From: Saccharina japonica
Taxonomy: Eukaryota > Sar > Phaeophyceae > Laminariales > Laminariaceae
Direction of reading: 5' to 3'
Length of the DNA: 64,000 nucleotides
Assembly: GCA_008828725.1 (NCBI GenBank)
Contig: MEHQ01000821.1
Coordinates: forward strand, 1 to 64,000
In this document: one piece after another, positions 22,801 through 34,721 of the stretch
How positions within the stretch are numbered: position 1 is the first letter of the stretch
How the letters are laid out: each line of letters begins with the position of its first letter
Notes under the pieces: generated by a model
Databases searched by the model: none
What the model saw: only the letters and a program-made list of their open reading frames with translations
Told to the model about the DNA's origin: nothing
Made by a program: the position numbers and the translations under genes

Positions 22801-25800
22801 GTCTAGAGTACTGAGGCGTCAATTTTCATACCGTACCTTTCGTACGTGTCTGTCCACGGCGGATCACCCGAGCGACCAAGCAGAAGGTATCGAAACAGTG
22901 CCGTCAGCCAGCCGTCTCACACAAGCGACTACTCAAGGGCGACCATGAGCCAGGAAGAGCTACGGTTCAAGTCCGGTGAAAACGGCTGCTCCCGTAGATG
23001 CAGCATGATCTATGACCGAGCGTCCCTCTCAAGGCCACCCAAGCATACTTCCACAACCGAACACCCGTCCAAGCACCCACCTACCTACCCACCCACCCAC
23101 CCACCCACGTGTTACGAATCCTGTCGCACGTAGAACCAAATGCAGAAGCTCCAATCGTTCGCGTGAAACAGAAGCGACTACAATACATATCCGTAGAGCA
23201 CTAGAGAGCCACCTTATTGTTTTTGGTACTTGAGAAGTATCCCTTGCCGCACTCCAACAGCAACGACCGCCCGCCCACGCCTTCTCTCGGGCCGCCTGTT
23301 CGCCAGCGTCCTCACCTCGCTTTCGCGCGGATAACAAGTTAATAATAGGACGTAGCCCCTGCCCACATACAGTTTCGTGTGATAAACACTGCGATGAAAG
23401 CTAAAAAAACAAATCGGACCACTGCCTTATCCTCCTCGACAAAAAACAAACTCCGTGCCACGCCTCATCCTCCTTGGAAATAAAAAAAAAGATATCCCAC
23501 CACACCTCGTCCTCCTCCGCTAACAGGTCTTCGTCGCTCCCTCCAACCCATGCGCCGTTGACTTCCCCGTCGACTTCACCGCCGTCCTGCTCCCACTCGA
23601 ATCCGAAAGCACCTGTCTCATCGGGAAATGTCCCAAGGCGCTCCCCCACAAAGCACGCCAACTCCAACCCTTTCCTGGCGACGCGCTTGGAACTGCTGCG
23701 CATCAGCACCTAAACTTCCGCGAGAACAATGGAGTGAGCAGATCGGCGAGAGGAGAATATGTGCGACGGCGGTTTCGGCGGCGGGAAAAGCTCTCAGCAT
23801 GGGCGAGGGGGAGAGGGGGTAATGGGTTACGGACGGTAGAAGACAGACGGACTCAAAGGAGGCAAACATACGTGGGGCTGTCGCGGCGCCCCGTCCGTTT
23901 CCTTACTATCCACCCCACGCCGCATGTTCGAGCGCCGAACACACGGTCCGATTCGACCGCCTCTAGTGGAGAGGAATGGGAAACAGGAAGCAGCAAGCCA
24001 GGCATGAGAGCCTCTCCTGCGCGGGGACGATCATAACCCGTCTGTACCTCATCCATCGTCCATCCACCGTTCGCCCACCTTACACAACATAAGAACACTC
24101 CTGATCGACAGTACTTACCGAAGGAGTGCAAGCGGACCTTCACCAAAACCGCACCACACCAGCACCGCACCGCGACGCACCGCCAACTTTGACCAACCAC
24201 AACAAACTATGCCAAGGATGGGGGCGGTAAGGCCTCTTCGGTCTGGTTCACGCCAAAACGTATGACCAACCGGGGAGACAAAGACAAGAGCAGTCGGCAC
24301 TACCGGTAGAGCTGGGAGTTCCGGCACGAAACCCCAGGCGGCTGGCATCACGCCACCCGCGGCACGCAAACAAATAACTCTCGAATCCGGCGCCACCGAG
24401 CGACACGCCCCATTCTCACCTCCGCGTGCGGCAAGAACAGCCTGCGTTCCGTCCGTCTCGACCACACCAGGGGAAGCCACTTGTCTCGCAGTCCCGGCTG
24501 GCACGCGACCTGTCAAAACCGAGCGTCAACATTAACGATGTCACTCGGTTTGCGGTCGGTCGCAATGCGACAGAGCACAGCGCGCTGTATTAACAGTCCC
24601 GCATCGGCACAGATCGTCACTGGCGGCATCACATCCGAAGCAGTAAGGTTAGCGGAAGCAGCTGCGAATTCGATGTGTGCAGCGAGATCGTCAATGGGGC
24701 GCTATCAGTGCGCTAACTTTCCGAGCACAAGAACTATACGAAGAGCGCGACATCCTACCCGAAGGCGTGCCTTCGAAGCATCACTTCAATTCCCGCCCCC
24801 CGCGCTTCGCCCACAATTCTCCTTTCTAACAAGTCTGCTGAACAACGACGGGGTTTTTGCTGCTCCCCATTCACGCCTCACCAAGTACGCGAAGGATGAC
24901 ACCCCTTGAAGGGTCCACGGCGAAGAACCGGTAATGGTCAATTCCGCGAGCCCAGCCAGTCCACCACGACTAACGCAAGACGCCGGACGCTCCGATCCTG
25001 TTGCCTCTCCACCGCCTTTCCCCCTCGCCTTGACCCGGTCATCGAACGACAAGCGGTAGCCGTGGAGTAGGAGAAGCGGCAGGTCAACGGCGGGGCTGCT
25101 CATGACGAGTCCCACCAATCGCTCTTCCGCCTTCGCCAGTTTCATCGCGAAGGCGGAACTGTCGGATTCCAAAGAAGCTTGCGCAGGGGATACAGCAGCA
25201 GTAGCAGCAGGGGCAGTGGCAGTGGCGGCGACGCTGGCCGACGTTTCCGCAGATATTTCTAGCGCCGACAGAGCGAAGCCCGTGTACGCCGCCACCGCGA
25301 GATCGGACGCGGCCACGTTCCCAGCGCCGGGGTAAGCGCTCCGCTCACCCTTCCCCGACTGTTTCTCGGGATCTTGTGCCGCTGCTGAGGCCTCAAGAGC
25401 TGCACCGTCACGCGCTAGCGCCCCCTCCGCACACGCTTGCTCGAGCAAGGGGCCAACAAACGCAACGGCAGTCTCGGCAGCGGAGGCAGCGGCTTCGTAC
25501 ACCTCTCGTGGGGGGTTATCGTCCTCGCCCGGCGGCGGCGGCGGCTGTATGTCCAATCCGTGCGCATGGTTGCCTTCACCCGAAGAGGAGCTATCCTGCT
25601 CCTCGTCGTCGTCGTCGCTGCTCGACACGGGGTCGGTGCTGACGGCACTAGCCGCCAGGCGTTTGGTGGCTTTGATTACCGGTGGTATGGCCGCCTCGAG
25701 GAACTTCGCCCTCTGGAGAGGCGGCATGCGCTGCGTGCTGCGTCGAAGTGCGGCCAGGACGGCTCGAACTGCCCTATAGTATGAGTTTCGCGCGCCAAGT

Positions 25801-27501
25801 GGGTTAAGCAAAGCACAACAGTCAGTGTCTGCTGCACAGCAGACATATCAGGTACCAGGTATACAACAGGCGGCGCGGAAGTACAAAAAGGCGTGGATAG
25901 CATGCGCAGGTCGATACAGTCTAGAGGCATGGCGGAAGTCGTTTGGTCGGCATCATCACTGCGGAGTGCAGGACCCAAGGTCTATATCCTTGTAACGTGT
26001 TATTTACATGTATCGGCAATCTGTTCTCGTTGTGCCCGCGTGCCCCTGACAACCAACCAGGAAGCTAACCTGTCGCCGCTATAGGCGGGGAGGTGCGCGA
26101 GAGCCATGACGTGGAGCTCCTTCGGACTAAAAATCTCCGCCATTTCCAGCACAAGCCTCTCGGAGAGGACAGCGACCTCCGCCGCCTCCATCAGCTCTGC
26201 CGGAGTTCCGTTGTTTCCGCTGCTGCTGTCATCGACGTTGCCGGCATTTGTTTCGGTATTGCTGTCGTCACGGTCCCCGTCCTCGCCGTGGAGTAACAGA
26301 GAGGACGCCGCCCCGCCAGGTGTGCTGCTTGAGCTGGAGGGCATCGACTCGTCAAGGCAGCCCATGGTGGCTTCGAACAGTTCCCAGGAGACCGAGTCGA
26401 GAACTTTCGCGACGGCAGCGCGGGTGTCCGCGCCTGAGAAGCGACCCCAGAGCGGGGGACGACACGAACGGGCAGCAGGGTAGTGTCACCAGATCAACGA
26501 GCTTTGTGTTTGTGCGAGCAATGACGGAATGACAGTTTGGTTACGTACGTAGGTACTGCATACCAGGTACCAGGTACATACAATATGGCCGAGGCTCACT
26601 CCGTTTTCGAGCGATTCCCGTGTGCTTTCTTCCGGACACTGAAGAGCCCCTAGGGTACCGTACGCAGGCCCGCGCAGCGAGCGGGAGTTGCCGTTGTCCT
26701 TGTCACGAGATGATCGTGTGGCACTCGTACAGCAGGCGTACGAGGGGCACTCAGATGTACATCAATCGTATTGTACGAGTCTGGCTCCCGTATATACGAA
26801 GCATGTTACGATGCGAACTGCAACTTCGATCGCGCGTCGATGCTTTCGCCCCATACTGCACTCAAAGCTTAGCTTACCGCCGCACCGCCAGGGGCATGGA
26901 ACGTTACAGGTTACGATCCAACAGGGTGCATGTACCCTTCCGTCCGTATTACCGGGTTTTGAGCAGTAAAATTCGCCAGGAACGCGTCGCGCGTAACACA
27001 GGAGAGTACGACGGTGTGCACGACGCCGATCGATGTATGCCAGCCATCGAGATGGATTGGACATGACCGCTGGCCTTTGGAGTTGATCACAGCGAATGTC
27101 GATACGTATAGAGCTGGAAGCTGGAACACAGCAATGCACAACCTGCTCATGTGGTGAGTATGGGGCACAAGAAACCAGAGTGGATAGACAATATAATGGT
27201 GCAGCGTTCACCCCGCATATACCAGGTGCCAGGTGCCAGGTACCAAGGGTATGTCTAATGGTGGGCACGCCCCAGCCCCCATCCGCCTCCGCTTACCGTC
27301 GTCGCAAAGCAGATCCAGCAGCCCCCGTAGAGTTTTGAAGCGGCGCGACCCCTGGAGATCCCGCTCCAGCAGGCCAGCCAGGTTTTCGTGCGATATTCCA
27401 TCTGCTGCCTCCTGAGCACTTCCAGCCTCCTGTCGGCGATGCAGCGCCAGCATTTGCAACGTACTCACGGCCGTCATATCCGTTGGGCCAATGTCCGCCA
27501 T
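19854..27501 (-). CDS. Glomulin/ALF4-like protein (Kinetochor_Ybp2-type family) with a large internal repeat insertion
   Basis: Glomulin and plant ALF4 bind the RING protein RBX1 and restrain cullin-RING ubiquitin ligases (family knowledge). Exons recognised: 27297-27501 (ATG in good context, MADIGPTDM), 26070-26433, 24882-25773, 23506-23709, 20497-22578 and 19854-19991 (stop), all phase-compatible. Family landmarks in order are FSPKELHVMALAHL (like CNPKELLLGLLEL), SSFAYL, SKRVARKGLELACF, LASFLQVLVDVM with RFRALKRLIERCPWP and LDAFRREIDRAL, MDSRTGGLTLARYAHALD, and the C-terminal helix FILEDAAQQCLEELQRQ. About 35 residues expected between SSFAYL and the GLELACF exon are not found. A frame just upstream of 23711 (ILLSPICSLH) resembles the missing LSP segment but is offset by one base, so either an exon is unseen or there is a frameshift. 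Exon 20497-22578 carries the repeat block described separately. The gene converges on RPT1 and diverges from the plastid-type gene at 27877. Confidence 0.72.
20760..22300 (-). repeat. In-frame coding tandem repeats inside the glomulin-like gene
   Basis: Two levels of repetition lie inside one open exon. In the first part (about 22020-22290) a 21-bp unit encodes the heptad AKQASLT and variants (AERASLT, VERASLT) about a dozen times. After it a unit of about 86-95 codons occurs four times plus a shortened fifth copy. Each long unit starts with CGTGGTSSGGCLPSSTGNS-like sequence, passes a Ser/Asp-rich acidic part and AAEMSAAGAAEVSEA, and ends in two to five ASLTA heptads. Reading frame is kept throughout and no stop occurs, so the tract is under coding constraint or very recent. 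The block separates two segments that are adjacent in animal glomulin (the REIDRAL helix and the LTLARYAHALD helix). Confidence 0.9.
23060..23110 (+). repeat. ACCC tetranucleotide repeat
   Basis: Tandem ACCC/ACCT units (G-rich on the minus strand, able to form a G-quadruplex) in the intron between glomulin-like exons 23506-23709 and 20497-22578. Confidence 0.9.
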
Positions 27502-27876
27502 GATCGCTTGTCGGGACGTGAAGGACTTCAATGCAGTACTCCTGGTGTGGTGCGAGGCCTCGTATCTTCAACAGATACAAAACGAACACCACAATAGTAC
27601 CACACGCAATCAGGCCAGAGTATTGACCGAAACCACTTTACACTCCCGGCTGATGGACCTAGAGGCGAGCTGAACAGTGTTGAGGGGCCGGAAAGTCTCA
27701 GAGCGCGTCTTTGAGCACAGTCTCCGACGCGGGTCTTCGAGATCTCCGAATTTCGCTAAGGGAGTTCACTAGATAATGTTGCTTTGTTTTCTGGGGGCAC
27801 ATGCGATCTCCCCCGTGTCGATCACCGCACGTGTGCACTCACTGTGTGCGCTCAGCAGAGCAACAGGGAGGCCATC
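27502..27876. promoter_or_regulatory. Short divergent intergenic region, probable bidirectional promoter
   Basis: The 375 bases lie between the start codon of the glomulin-like gene (27501, minus) and that of the plastid-type gene (27877, plus). Both 5' untranslated regions and both promoters must fit here unless there are unseen 5' non-coding exons. I see no clear TATA box or repeated motif. The call rests on position only. Confidence 0.5.
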
Positions 27877-30800
27877 ATGCGTGTACACCACAGAAGCATA
27901 TTCCTTGTGATTGTGCAGGCGTGGATCGTCCCGTGCCACGGATTCGCGTACACGCCGCACTCTCTCGGCAGTGTGGGTCTGGCCTCCAGTCCCACAGCAC
28001 GTCATGCGTCCTTCGCCGGTCCTCTGCCCTGTCCGCCCACTGCTGGCGACAGGGGGACCCTCTCCAGCCTTAGCATGAGCGACCAAGAGGGAGGACCATT
28101 TGATCCCTACAGAGATGAGGTGCGTAAATCATACGATTGTACGGTGGCAGCAGAATACTTGCTACGGCGTCTATGGTTGCGTTGCTGTATACCGCGAGGG
28201 CAAGTTGAACGCGCGACTCGTTACATACACGCTGCTCCTCCTTCTGTCTCTGTCTCACTGATTCATGCGCAATGTGGACGCTTTCCTACTGCTGCTGTAC
28301 ATCTGTACATACAGGAGTAGATTGTTGCACGTTTGCTTTAAATCCTTTTTACGCTCCAGAGGTTTGTTGGCCGGCCTTTCACAGGTCACAACGTAGATTC
28401 GGGAGGCACGATATAGCGACAGGTCCCAACACCAAGTACATATCATTATGATATGTGCGGATCTCTACGTACGTACGGCTACTTTCGAGTATCCCATGAA
28501 ACCTCGCGGATACAGACGTATGATGTACAAGAGCTCCGCTCCGCGGGCGGCTGACGCCGCCCGCTACGTTCGCGCAAGGAAAGGGGCAGAAGAGGCCCAT
28601 GATGTATAGTGCAAGCAAAAGCACCGACTTGAAAATGCCAAGAGGTTCATGGTAAGAGGTTCATGGTTCATGGTGCACAGGGAAGAAACGGCGGACTTGA
28701 CATGCATGCAAAACATGCTCGGGATGCACACTAGCTCCATGCTCCAGGACAACAAAGAAGCTGTATGATCGAAAGAGAAAGCACAGCAACACGGCTCACA
28801 GCACGGCGCTGCGCTGCCTGCTGTGGTGTGTGTGATTTGTGCCTTCGTGAGTATGTGTGGTAGTGCAACAACAACGAACGGTGGTAATATTACTTCGTAC
28901 TTTGTATGTATGAAAGAGAAAGCACAGCACAGCTCGGTCGTCAAGTTGTGAAGTACGAAAAACAGGAAATCAACAAAACTGAGACAGAAGAAAGACGTAC
29001 ACATTTGTACGTACGTACATAATACTCGTACGTACTCGTACTCGAAAAAAAGAAAAAAAAATCCATCGGACCCATTGCGCCGCAAAAAACAAAAAAAAGT
29101 TTTGACGTCTTTCGCGTTCTGTCAGCCTTGATGCTCCCCGTCCCTCCGCGATCACGTCGCCATCGATTCGGTCCGGGTCAAGCTCTACTGCCTCTCTGCC
29201 CCAGTGAGCCCCGTGGCCCGCCTCGCATGGAGCCCGGTGCTCACCGTGGCCCTCGTTCGCCCGCTCCATCATGATGGTGTTCAAACTGCCGGGGTTTCTC
29301 TTTAAATCCTATTTGTTCCGATAAATAAGCAACGCTTGAATTTTATTTTACAGGACCAAACGACCCTTATATTTTCGGACATGCTGCAGCAGCAACGCAG
29401 ACAAAGCGCCTTCATGCTTCCCTCGTGTCTCGGTGGACACGCCACGCCTAGCCACGAAAAAGGCGACCGCGCTCCTTCTGACCCCCCCTCTACTGGCCAG
29501 CGCCCTCCCATACCCGCGATGGCGCCGGGCTCGCCCGCGCTGCCGTGCTGTCTGGGCACACACACGAACCCAAAACTGAAAGAGGAAGAAGCCTCTCGCC
29601 AACTAAAGTATATAGGGAACAAAGAGAGAGAGAATGAGCAAGTAATGAACGGAGGCGGTGTTCGAAGTGGGAGCTCTGAGAGTGCAGGGATGAGGGATCC
29701 CTGGGCGAGATATCTGTAAGTGTGTCTATGATACAAACGCGCTCCAATCGCAGTACGACGTACCGTTTGTGCATACATAACATACCAGGCACTCGTGCCG
29801 ATAACGGTGTAGCAGTACTATGATACTATTAATATTAACAGTCGTGCTGGTATACAGCAGTACTATTAATATTAATAGTAGCAGTTTGAGATACCAGTAC
29901 TCCTCGTACAAGAGTAAATAAACGGAGACATCAATGCTCATCGACGATGCTGAAGGATGGCGAGGCGATTGACGATCGGAGATTGGAGGTACACTGTTCA
30001 GCCAGTTGACTACGCGTCGGCCAGTCGTTCGTTTTTGGTTAATGCCAGTAGTTACGACGTAAAAGACCGGAACTACTGGAGCAAAAGCAACTATGCTCTA
30101 CATATCTGTACTTGCTCATGTTACATTTACATATTGTACACCGTTTCTCTGCCACTACAGTATGGCACTGATGTACAGCATTTCTGACGGCTGTCTACCG
30201 CTCGTCTCTTGGAACCTCTCTCCCTCCCCCCCTCCCCCCCTCCCTTTCTCACCATCGTTGTTTCACGACCGCGTTGCTGCTGCTACCTGTATCGCAAAAC
30301 AACGACTGCAGGACGAGGACCAGAGTTCGCTTTTCGGGGGAAAACCCGGCGACGACAGAGAACCGAATGCCCCCGAACCCTTTCGCGAGGAACACACTTC
30401 CGGCGGCAGCAGGTTTCGTGAATTACTTGCCCGGGCGAAAGGCGAGTTAAAGCCCCCTCCCGCAGCCCCGCGCCGCGAACCCCCGCCGCAGGGGGGGGCA
30501 AACTACGACAACGACAGTGAGTGGGAAGAGCGAGTAATCGGCTCCCCTGACTTGCCGGACCCGCCCCTCAGGAACGAGATGCCCGGTCTGCAACTATCTC
30601 CCGAGTTGGAGTACGGCGGGCGGGCGGGGCCAGGGGGGGCGGACGGTGGTGGTGGTGGCGGTGGCGGTGGCGAGAGCCGTTTCCAGCGGATGATGAACCA
30701 GGCTCAGGCCAACGAGCAGCGTTCGGCGACAGGCGCTGGGCCGAGGGTGAGCCCCAGGTCTCCGGACGGGAAGCCGCCCCCGCCGCTCATGAGCCAAGCG

Positions 30801-33800
30801 GAGAAGGACCGGGCGTTGAGGGCGGCCGTGGACCGGCAACAGAAGCTCATGTCGAAGGCGAGGGGCATCGATTTGGACGACCCAGGGTTGGACGGCCCCG
30901 GGCTGGCGAAGAAGAAGGCGCTCAGCCGTATGCAGGCGGAATCATCGTGAGTGTTCGTTGCTCGAGCTGCTTGTATTTGGCAGGAGGCGGGATGCATTTG
31001 TTTTTGCTGTCGGATAGAGGTGAAAACTTGGTCGGTTCTGGTTTGTGTGGGACAGTGGACTGTGAAGTACAAAGGCATAGGCGGGGGTGGGGGTTCTCGT
31101 CGGGGCTTGTGCCTGCCGAAGGTGCGCGGTGACATGCTGCAATGCACCGGTGTTGTCAAACTTGTTTTGCGCCAGTATACGGCAGCAGTTGCTCTTGGGC
31201 GGGTTCTTGTTGTTCTGATATTTACAGGTGAGCATTCAGTGCTGTAAACAACTTCCTCAATAACGCGATTTCTGGCTTCACCTCGTTTATAGCATCTCGT
31301 GTATTCTCTTTCTCTACCACGCCGCCTCTTCGCCTGCCCTTCGGCCACGACTCTTGGCTCACCGAGCTAACATGCGAGAACGCAGTTCACAGCGAGCTCG
31401 CAGCGAAAAAATGGTTTAAACCAGGCGCCCGGCGCGATCCTGCTTACGTGCTGGACAGTGTTGGCCGACGCGGCGTCTGTGTTTTACCGACACATTACCC
31501 TGCCCGGCAACTCATGTTTTCACCGGAGCGCATCGCTCCTCACCCGCACTACACAGGGCACGGCATGAACACCGCCCTTGCTGGTACCCCCTTTCCTTTA
31601 ACAACACTAACACTGCGTTATTGATATCTTGCCCCGGTCTTGTTGATTTGCTTGGATACCAGCGCCGGCGGGTATATTCCGAGCTCGAGCGCCGCTGACG
31701 ACTACATGGCTCAGCTGAAGGGCATTTCCCAGCGAAAAAACAGAGAACAGGAGGCGAGCCTGAGCGGACGCGAGATTCCCGCTGAGGGGCCGGACGCGTC
31801 TGGAGCTATGTCGGACGAGGTGCGCGCGCACCCCTCTGGAACTGAAGAATTTGGCGTGACCTACGACTTTTGTTTAGTCCCGTTTGCGGGGGCTGTGTTG
31901 TCGACGGTGGCGGGGTTAGGCGTCAAGGAGTTGACTTCTTCGTGAGACTGCTGTGTTGTCGACCGTGGCGGTGTTAGACGTCAAGGAGTTGACTTCTTCG
32001 TGAGACCCTTAAATTTTAGTTCAAGTCGAACGGGTTTTGTGCGGTTGTTGCTGTGTTTGCCATGTGGCTGCCCTCCCCAGTTCCATTGGTCGCAACCGCG
32101 CATCCCTCCACCAATCCTTCGCTCGCACACGTTTCCCCCGATCCGTTGCCCACCCTTCTCGGCCCCAGAACGACGACATTTTTGAACCCGAGGCCGCACC
32201 GCAGAAGCGCACACACGCTACCTTCAGCATCACCAACAAGGCGGATGCCTACATGGCTTCCCTGAAGGGGATCAAAGTCGACTTCCCCGAAAGCTCGGGA
32301 GATCTGGCCAAACAGGACCAAGCTCCATCCCCGCGGTTAATGCAGCCACGGCTGCCGCCGCCCCCCAAGCCCCCGCTCGGCCCTAGTATGAGCTACGCGG
32401 AGAAGCTCAAGCTAGCCAAGGAAGGGAAGCTCCCAGGCGCTGCTGCCCCACCAGCTGCTGCTGCTGCTGCTGCTGCTGCTGTCCCACCAGCTGTTGCTGC
32501 TGCCCCACAAGCTGCTGCTGTTGCTCCACAAGCGCCTGCTGCACCTGCGGCCAGTTTTGTGTCTGAAACGCCGCCGCCTACCCTGAGCTACTCGGAGAGG
32601 CTGAAGCAGGCCCAAGAGGCCAAGAGGGGCGTGGCTGCCACACCGGCGCAGCCTGCGCCTGCACCCGCGGTTCGCCCTCCCGTCCAAGAAGCGCCTTCTG
32701 CGCCAGTGAGGCTACTGGAGCAGGAGGTTCCCGAAAGTGCATTGTTGGGAGACGACGCTGCTCAGGCGAAGGTTAGAAGGGAGCCTTGAGAGGTTCTGTC
32801 TCGTAGCTTCAAGAGCTCGACGACCGCGTCCGCCGGCACCGAATGTTGTTGTTTAGTTTGTGCGAAAAACGGAATGTTGCCGCTTATTTGTGAGAAAAGT
32901 CGAATGATGCTGATTCGTTTTCGCGAAAAAATGCAACTCGGACAACCGAACCCCGTCTCTACTTTTTTTTAAAGGATGATAACCGCTGTGTCTACATAGC
33001 GTTGTATCTCCCGTGCGGTGCGGGTTTTATCCGAGTGGTGGTGGGATGTTACTGGGCGAAATCCGCGTTGCATGGCCCAAAGAGACAGTTTGCCGGTAGT
33101 TTCGCCCTTCGGTGGCCGTCGCGCCTCTTTTTGAGGGACTGAAAAAGCTCATCTGCCGTGGTACGCTACTGTGAGTGGATATAGTGTGGTACGCTTTGGA
33201 GAGGGCTCCCAGAACCTCTTCAGCGCCAGCTCGTAGGGTGACCTCATCGCTTCATGTTCTTACGTAGATTCAAAACATCCGGGTGCTCCACCTTTCCCAC
33301 CCTTCGTGCTCGCTTTCGCAGATGACGCGGGTGGTGAGTATGCTGACCGAGCGAGAAGCAGCGGGCGTCGTCGGGGAGGGCCGAGCCGACGAGCTGCGTG
33401 GTGCTCTTGTCGACGTCAGAGAGATGCTCAGGACCGAAACGGAAGCTGCTGCGCCGCAATACGAGGAGCCTGAAACTACCGGGTCGGGAGAAGATACCAT
33501 CGATGAGAAGGTGAGAAGCGTGTCGGTCATCGCGTTTGGGAACACTTGAAAATGTTGATAAGGGGAACGCCAGTGAACGGTTTCGTTTTAGAGGTGTCTG
33601 GGAGGCGTGGCGGTGTGTATGTACAGGAGATACACACGAACGAGGCGGGAACATGATGAGAAGAGATATATGTATTGTCGGCAGAGGCTCTTCTACCGGT
33701 GTACTGTTGCAAGTCCGCGTGAAACGGGCAGCGATGCGCACGGTGAAGGTCAGAGCCATCAGACATGGCCGCCGCGGTGGTCGCCCGCAATGGAACTGCC

Positions 33801-34721
33801 ATCGTACCAGACCCGAGGAAGAACCGCAAGGAAGGGTGCATGTCTTTCCTTAAATACGTTCGCGGAGACTTGGATTCTGCAGTATCATAGCAGCTGTATA
33901 CGTCGGCATAACAGCTTGTCCGTCTTGGCATGCGCTTTGCTCATCCTCGTACCGCCTTCTCGTGCCTCCTGTTGCTGTCCTGTTGTGTTCTTCTCAACAA
34001 AAAGATCATTCGCTTGATGGACATGCTGACCGAACGCAAGGAGTCCGGACTCATGGGGGAAGCAGAACTCGCCGAGTTTCAAAGCGCCCTTCTTGACACG
34101 CGTGAGTCCCTCAGGGCCGAAACTTACGGCCAGTCGGCGCCGAGCGCCGTGGCACCAGCAGGCGTGAAACAACCTGCGTCGCAGCCGCTGCAGCCGGCAC
34201 CCGCACCCGCAAGCGCAGAGAGCGAAGAGACTCTCCGCCGCTGCAACGCCCTGTTGGCGGCACACATCCACTCGCCGCTGACAGGCCGGGATGTGGAGGC
34301 ACTGGTTGAGTGTATGGCGTCGTCTCTTGCGATCGTGAAGGCCCAGGGAGGTGGCGCGATTGCCACCGTCAGCGAGCCAGCAGACCAAGCAGCGCCCCGT
34401 GCGGACGCTGCGGTGGATGCTGTCCCGGCGTATGCTGGGGGCATACAGTCGGTGGGGGCAGCCTTGACAGACATGGGAGTGGGCGACAAGCCCCAGAAGT
34501 TTGAGCCGGAGGACGACTCGGGCGAGGCCAAGGGGTGGCTGGGTGGGAGCCTCGGCGACTACGAAAAGGGTGTGGCCTCGAAGGCATTGGGCTATCTGCT
34601 CAAGCACCGCGGAGGTAAAGGGTACGGCCGCGGGCGGGTGAAGGGCAGGGAAGCAGAAACGATGGTGTCGCTACTTGCGGAGGTTGCCGACATCATGGAG
34701 GATGAGATGGTCGAAAACTGA
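27877..34721 (+). CDS. Unknown, probably plastid-targeted protein with paired internal modules (847 aa)
   Basis: Six exons join in phase: 27877-28119, 30312-30946, 31663-31819, 32169-32771, 33322-33510 and 34005-34721. The N-terminus (MRVHHRSIFLVIVQAWIVPC) is a signal peptide, and the likely cleavage leaves FAYTP, the +1 Phe motif of heterokont plastid presequences, followed by a Ser/Thr-rich transit-like part. I do not recognise the mature protein. It is soluble-looking and built of pairs: GSRFRELLARAKGEL and ESRFQRMMNQAQANE (exon 2); DDYMAQLKGI and DAYMASLKGI (exons 3, 4); MSYAEKLKLAKEGK and LSYSERLKQAQEAK (exon 4); VVSMLTEREAAGVVGEGRA and IRLMDMLTERKESGLMGEA (exons 5, 6). Pro/Ala linkers (poly-Ala from a GCT repeat near 32455) separate them. 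The C-terminus MVSLLAEVADIMEDEMVEN is acidic. Intron 1 (2.2 kb) may hide another exon. No enzyme motif is visible. It diverges from the glomulin-like gene and converges on MAM33. Confidence 0.8.
28731..28852 (+). repeat. Dispersed repeat family C, copy 1
   Basis: In intron 1 of the plastid-type gene. It reads AGCTCCATGCTCCAGGACAA, GAGAAAGCACAGCAACACGG and CTGCCTGCTGTGG. An inverted copy lies at 63.67-63.78 kb. Confidence 0.75.

Noticed and set aside
29354-29715. A possible exon with good acceptor and donor in intron 1 of the plastid-type gene
   Set aside because: Its length (362) would break the phase between exons 1 and 2, and the encoded peptide shows no conservation I can recognise.
29302-29778. 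A 158-codon minus-strand frame
   Set aside because: Overlaps intron sequence, has no family resemblance, and competes with equally long frames on the other strand.
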